Part shown: piece after piece, positions 34,184 through 36,873 of the stretch
Position numbering within the stretch: the first letter of the stretch is position 1
Layout: the number at the start of each line of letters is the position of its first letter
NCBI GenBank assembly: GCA_947165105.1
Contig: CAMUZC010000008.1
Location: 1-36,873 of the forward strand
Reading direction: 5' to 3'
Source: an uncultured Lachnospiraceae bacterium
GTDB taxonomy: Bacteria > Bacillota_A > Clostridia > TANB77 > CAG-508
Length of the DNA stretch: 36,873 bases
The notes under the pieces: model-generated
What the model was told of the DNA's origin: nothing
What the model saw: the letters and a program-made list of their open reading frames with translations, nothing else
Databases searched by the model: none
Made by a program: the position numbers and the translations under genes

Positions 34184-34494
34184 TTAACAATGGAGACGGT
34201 TCTAAATGTTGAAAAATCCCCTTGTTCAAAGTCAAAACTTGTCGAAAAAGGTCATTGAAAACTAATATATTAAATTCCGCAGGCTTACTGGCTCGTACTT
34301 AACAAAAGGCAAAAAGAAATGGGGTAATCTAGAAAGTTTAGATTACTCATTCTTTTTGCTTCTTTTGTTAATCTCGCCAAACTGCGCGCCTAGTGCTACA
34401 TTTTAATATATTAGTCCTCAACGACCTTTTTCGACAAGTTTTGACTTTGAACAAGGGGATTTTTCAACATTTAGAACCGTCCCCATTGTTAATT
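34182..34494. repeat. 313-bp near-perfect palindromic (MITE-like) element
   Basis: Left arm 34182-34274 and right arm about 34402-34494 are inverted copies. Bases 34195-34253 match their partner for 59 bases without a mismatch. The outer ends carry GGGGACGGTTCT-type sequence. Inside are AATATATTA boxes on both sides, GCCAAACTGCGC (34376-34387), and an inner hairpin (34299-34371) able to terminate in both directions. No protein frame is present. The left end overlaps the last two bases of the permease stop codon. No transposase is in the window, so it would be non-autonomous. It fills most of the 384-base gap between the permease and ATPase genes. Confidence 0.88.
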
Positions 34495-34524
34495 CAAATT
34501 TGCTTGTCATAAATCAATTTAATT

Positions 34525-34548
34525 ATGAATATATATTAATATATTCAT
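34525..34548. promoter_or_regulatory. Short AT-rich inverted repeat before the Ca2+ ATPase gene
   Basis: ATGAATATA and TATATTCAT face each other in the 73 bases between the palindrome and the ATG at 34568. It could be an operator or part of the promoter region. TTGTCA (34504-34509) is a possible -35, but no good -10 at the right spacing was found. Confidence 0.35.
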
Positions 34549-34567
34549 ACACAAAGGAGGATTGGTT

Positions 34568-36873
34568 ATGTGGCAATCATTAAATTTGAGTGAGGTAAAG
34601 CAGAAATTAAAGACTAATTATCAATATGGACTTACAAATGAAGAGGCAAAAAAACGATTTAGTGAATATGGTGAGAATACATTAGAGGACAAGCCAAAAG
34701 AGAGTCTTATAATAAAATTCTTTAAACAATTTAATGACTTCATGATTATTATTTTGATTATTGCCTCAATTGTTTCTGCTGTAATTGAAAGAATGCAGGG
34801 GTCTAATGATTATTTAGATTCTATTATAATTATTGCCATTGTATTTTTTAATGCAATTATGGGAATAATTCAAGAGGCTAAGGCTGAAAAATCTCTTGAA
34901 GCACTTAAAAAAATGACTGCACCAGTTGTTAAAGTAAGAAGAGAGGGACGAATTAGACAAATTAACAGTAATGAATTAGTTCCGGGAGATATTGTGATTC
35001 TAGAAGCTGGAAATTTTGTACCAGCTGATTGCAGGTTAATAAATAGTGTCAATTTAAAGGCTGAAGAATCTAGTTTAACAGGTGAAACTGTTCCTGTTGA
35101 AAAAAATGCAACTATAGTTTTAGATGAGAAAACAGGAATTGGTGATTGTTTAAATATGGTATTTGCAACAACTGTTATTGTAAATGGTCATGGAGAAGCA
35201 GTTGCTACAGAAACAGGAATGAATACAAAGGTTGGGAAAATTGCAAAAATGATTATTACAAACGAAGCACCAGAAACACCAATTCAAAGAAAATTAGGAG
35301 AAGTGGGAAAAACTTTAGGATTAGCTTGCTTAGGCATATGTGCGTTTATTTTCTTTATAGGTATAATAAAAAAAATTCCGCCTATCGAAATGTTTATGAC
35401 ATCAGTTGGATTAGCAGTTGCAGCGATTCCAGAAGGATTGCCAGCAATAGTTACAATAGTTCTTTCAATAGGTGTAACTAAAATGGCAAAGAAAAACAGT
35501 ATCATTAGAAAATTACCAGCTGTTGAAACTTTAGGAAGTAGTAGTGTAATTTGTTCAGATAAAACAGGAACTTTGACTCAAAATAAAATGCAGGTGGTTC
35601 AGGTTCTTACCCCGAATTTATCGAGTGGAATTAATCTAAATAATGGGAATACATCTCTAACTCAAAATACAAATTTGACAATAGAACTTGCAACAATGTG
35701 TACGGATGTTGAGGTTTCCTATGAAGATGGAAAAGTAAATATTTCCGGTGACCCAACTGAAATAGCAATTGTAGAGGAATGTTATAAATTAGGGAAAACT
35801 AAGAAAAGTTTATATAATCAGTATGAAAGAATAAACGATATTCCATTTGATTCATCAAGAAAAATGATGACAACAATACATAGAATTGGAAACAAATATA
35901 GAATTATCACTAAAGGTGCACCAGATGTTTTAATAAAAAGATGTAATAAGTATTATTCAAATAATCAAATTTCAAGTTTAGGAATGTCAATTATAAATTT
36001 AATTGAACAACAAAATGAAAATATGGCAAAAAAAGCATTAAGAGTAATTGCAGTAGGATATAAAGATGTAGATAGTTTACCAAGTAAAATTGAAAGTAGC
36101 TATATTGAAAATGATTTGATCTTTACTGGATTAATAGGAATGATTGATCCACCAAGAGAAGGTGTGAAGGAAGCAATTAGCACATGTCGTAAGGCAGGAA
36201 TAAAAACTGTAATGATAACAGGAGATCACATTACTACTGCAAACGCTATAGCAACGGAGCTTGGAATACTAAGAAATGGAGATATATCTATAACAGGAGC
36301 CGAATTAGACAGGCTTCCAAAGGCAGAATTTAAAAGGAATATAATGAAGTATTCTGTATTTGCACGAGTGACTCCTGAACATAAAGTAGAAATTGTAAAA
36401 GCATTCCAAGGCACGGGTGCAGTTGTTGCAATGACAGGGGATGGTGTGAATGATGCACCGGCATTAAAAAATGCAGATATAGGAATAGCAATGGGGTTAA
36501 ATGGAACAGATGTTGCCAAAAATGCTGCAGATATGGTACTTACTGATGATAATTTTGTAACAATTGTTGAAGCAGTAAAATACGGAAGAACAATTTTTAG
36601 CAACATAAAAAAAGCCATACATTTCTTAATAGCTACAAATGTTGGAGAAATCGTTACAATATTTTTAGGCCTTTTAATTGGTATGAAATCACCATTACTT
36701 GCAATTCAACTATTGTGGATTAATTTGATAACAGATTCTTTGCCTGCAATAGCACTTGGATTAGAAAATCCAGATAAAAACATAATGACTGAAAAACCAA
36801 GAAATCCCAAAAAGAGCATATTCGCTGATGGATTATGGGGACGAATTATTGTTGAAGGAGCAATGATAGGAAT
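34568..36873 (+). CDS. P-type Ca2+-transporting ATPase, 3' end cut by window edge
   Basis: Cation pump of the PII class, exporting Ca2+ from the cell. The open frame runs from ATG 34568 (AAAGGAGG upstream) to the window end: 768 residues with no stop, so about 100 or more C-terminal residues are missing. Seen: four N-terminal membrane helices, the actuator motif TGE at 171-173, and AIPEGLP (286-292) in helix 4, typical of calcium ATPases. DKTGTLT with the phosphorylated D331, KGAPD in the nucleotide domain, and TGDGVNDAPALKNADIGIAMG near residue 622 follow. Membrane helices resume after about 680. The SERCA/PMR1-like (LMCA1/YloB) type fits best. The long palindrome just upstream may influence its expression. 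Confidence 0.93.
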   Translation, partial: MWQSLNLSEVKQKLKTNYQYGLTNEEAKKRFSEYGENTLEDKPKESLIIKFFKQFNDFMIIILIIASIVSAVIERMQGSNDYLDSIIIIAIVFFNAIMGIIQEAKAEKSLEALKKMTAPVVKVRREGRIRQINSNELVPGDIVILEAGNFVPADCRLINSVNLKAEESSLTGETVPVEKNATIVLDEKTGIGDCLNMVFATTVIVNGHGEAVATETGMNTKVGKIAKMIITNEAPETPIQRKLGEVGKTLGLACLGICAFIFFIGIIKKIPPIEMFMTSVGLAVAAIPEGLPAIVTIVLSIGVTKMAKKNSIIRKLPAVETLGSSSVICSDKTGTLTQNKMQVVQVLTPNLSSGINLNNGNTSLTQNTNLTIELATMCTDVEVSYEDGKVNISGDPTEIAIVEECYKLGKTKKSLYNQYERINDIPFDSSRKMMTTIHRIGNKYRIITKGAPDVLIKRCNKYYSNNQISSLGMSIINLIEQQNENMAKKALRVIAVGYKDVDSLPSKIESSYIENDLIFTGLIGMIDPPREGVKEAISTCRKAGIKTVMITGDHITTANAIATELGILRNGDISITGAELDRLPKAEFKRNIMKYSVFARVTPEHKVEIVKAFQGTGAVVAMTGDGVNDAPALKNADIGIAMGLNGTDVAKNAADMVLTDDNFVTIVEAVKYGRTIFSNIKKAIHFLIATNVGEIVTIFLGLLIGMKSPLLAIQLLWINLITDSLPAIALGLENPDKNIMTEKPRNPKKSIFADGLWGRIIVEGAMIG

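Noticed and set aside
34182..34494. CRISPR array or integron attC cluster
   Set aside because: Only one palindromic unit, no regularly spaced direct repeats, no cas or integrase gene in the window.
35146..35481. 111-codon plus-strand frame and neighbouring minus-strand frames within the ATPase gene
   Set aside because: They are shadows of the long P-type ATPase frame, which carries all family motifs.
1..36873. Alternative genetic code (TGA as Trp)
   Set aside because: TGA ends several intact genes, for example rodA and the unknown membrane protein at 27370-27372.

Overview
The window comes from a low-GC (roughly 30%) Gram-positive bacterium, most likely a spore-forming Clostridia member of the phylum Bacillota. 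The signs are strong AT bias, good sigma-A promoters with 17-base spacers, AGGAGG-type ribosome sites, frequent TTG/GTG starts, TGA used as a normal stop, MinD/MinE, an NdoA-type MazF, and SpoVD- and SpoVB-like proteins. This placement is inferred from gene content and style, not from a marker phylogeny.

Most of the window is chromosomal housekeeping. Region 1-4.1 kb: the end of tsf (start lies before base 1), then lspA, two pseudouridine synthases in tandem (rluD, rluB) and a triple-S1-domain protein. Region 4.2-7.6 kb: an out-of-place convergent pair, a winged-helix protein resembling replication-relaxation proteins facing a membrane-anchored VirD4/TraG-like ATPase, with one shared terminator and no conjugation genes around them. 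Region 7.8-14.6 kb: a MurJ/YtgP-type flippase, hup (HU) with a possible short leader ORF, tRNA-Leu(UAA), two small membrane proteins (DUF4234-like and DUF2752-like), a family-4 uracil-DNA glycosylase, an HMA metal-binding protein, cca, minD, and a minE with an unusual Lys/Glu/Ala-rich tail carrying an AT-hook-like motif. Region 14.7-22.2 kb: rodA, dusB, a LolA/GerS-fold-like membrane protein, an apparently antitoxin-less mazF, htrA (minus strand), a small pilin-like gene broken by one base, rnhB and pdp. Region 22.2-26 kb, minus strand: a SpoVD-type PBP with two PASTA domains and a SpoVB/Wzx-like flippase. Region 26-36.9 kb: a nucleosidase-like protein, an unrecognised membrane protein, smc, an XRE regulator/membrane protein/ABC ATPase/ABC permease operon, and a P-type Ca2+ ATPase running off the end.

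Functionally the genes cover envelope growth and cortex or wall synthesis (MurJ-like, RodA, SpoVD, SpoVB-like, LspA, HtrA), division-site placement and chromosome organisation (MinDE, SMC, HU), RNA modification and maturation (RluD, RluB, DusB, Cca), DNA repair (UDG, RNase HII), and ion or drug transport.

The most unusual content is non-coding. A 313-bp near-perfect palindrome (34182-34494), a 97-bp palindrome (856-952) and a degenerate copy (about 15870-15940) share a core, GCCAAACTGCGC-N15/17-AATATATTA or its variant, but the first two have unrelated inverted arms. They look like a modular family of dispersed palindromic elements. A REP-like terminator at 18135-18171 shares the GGGGACGrTTCT end of the large palindrome. 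The orphan VirD4-like ATPase with its convergent partner, and the tailed MinE, are the most interesting protein-level observations.
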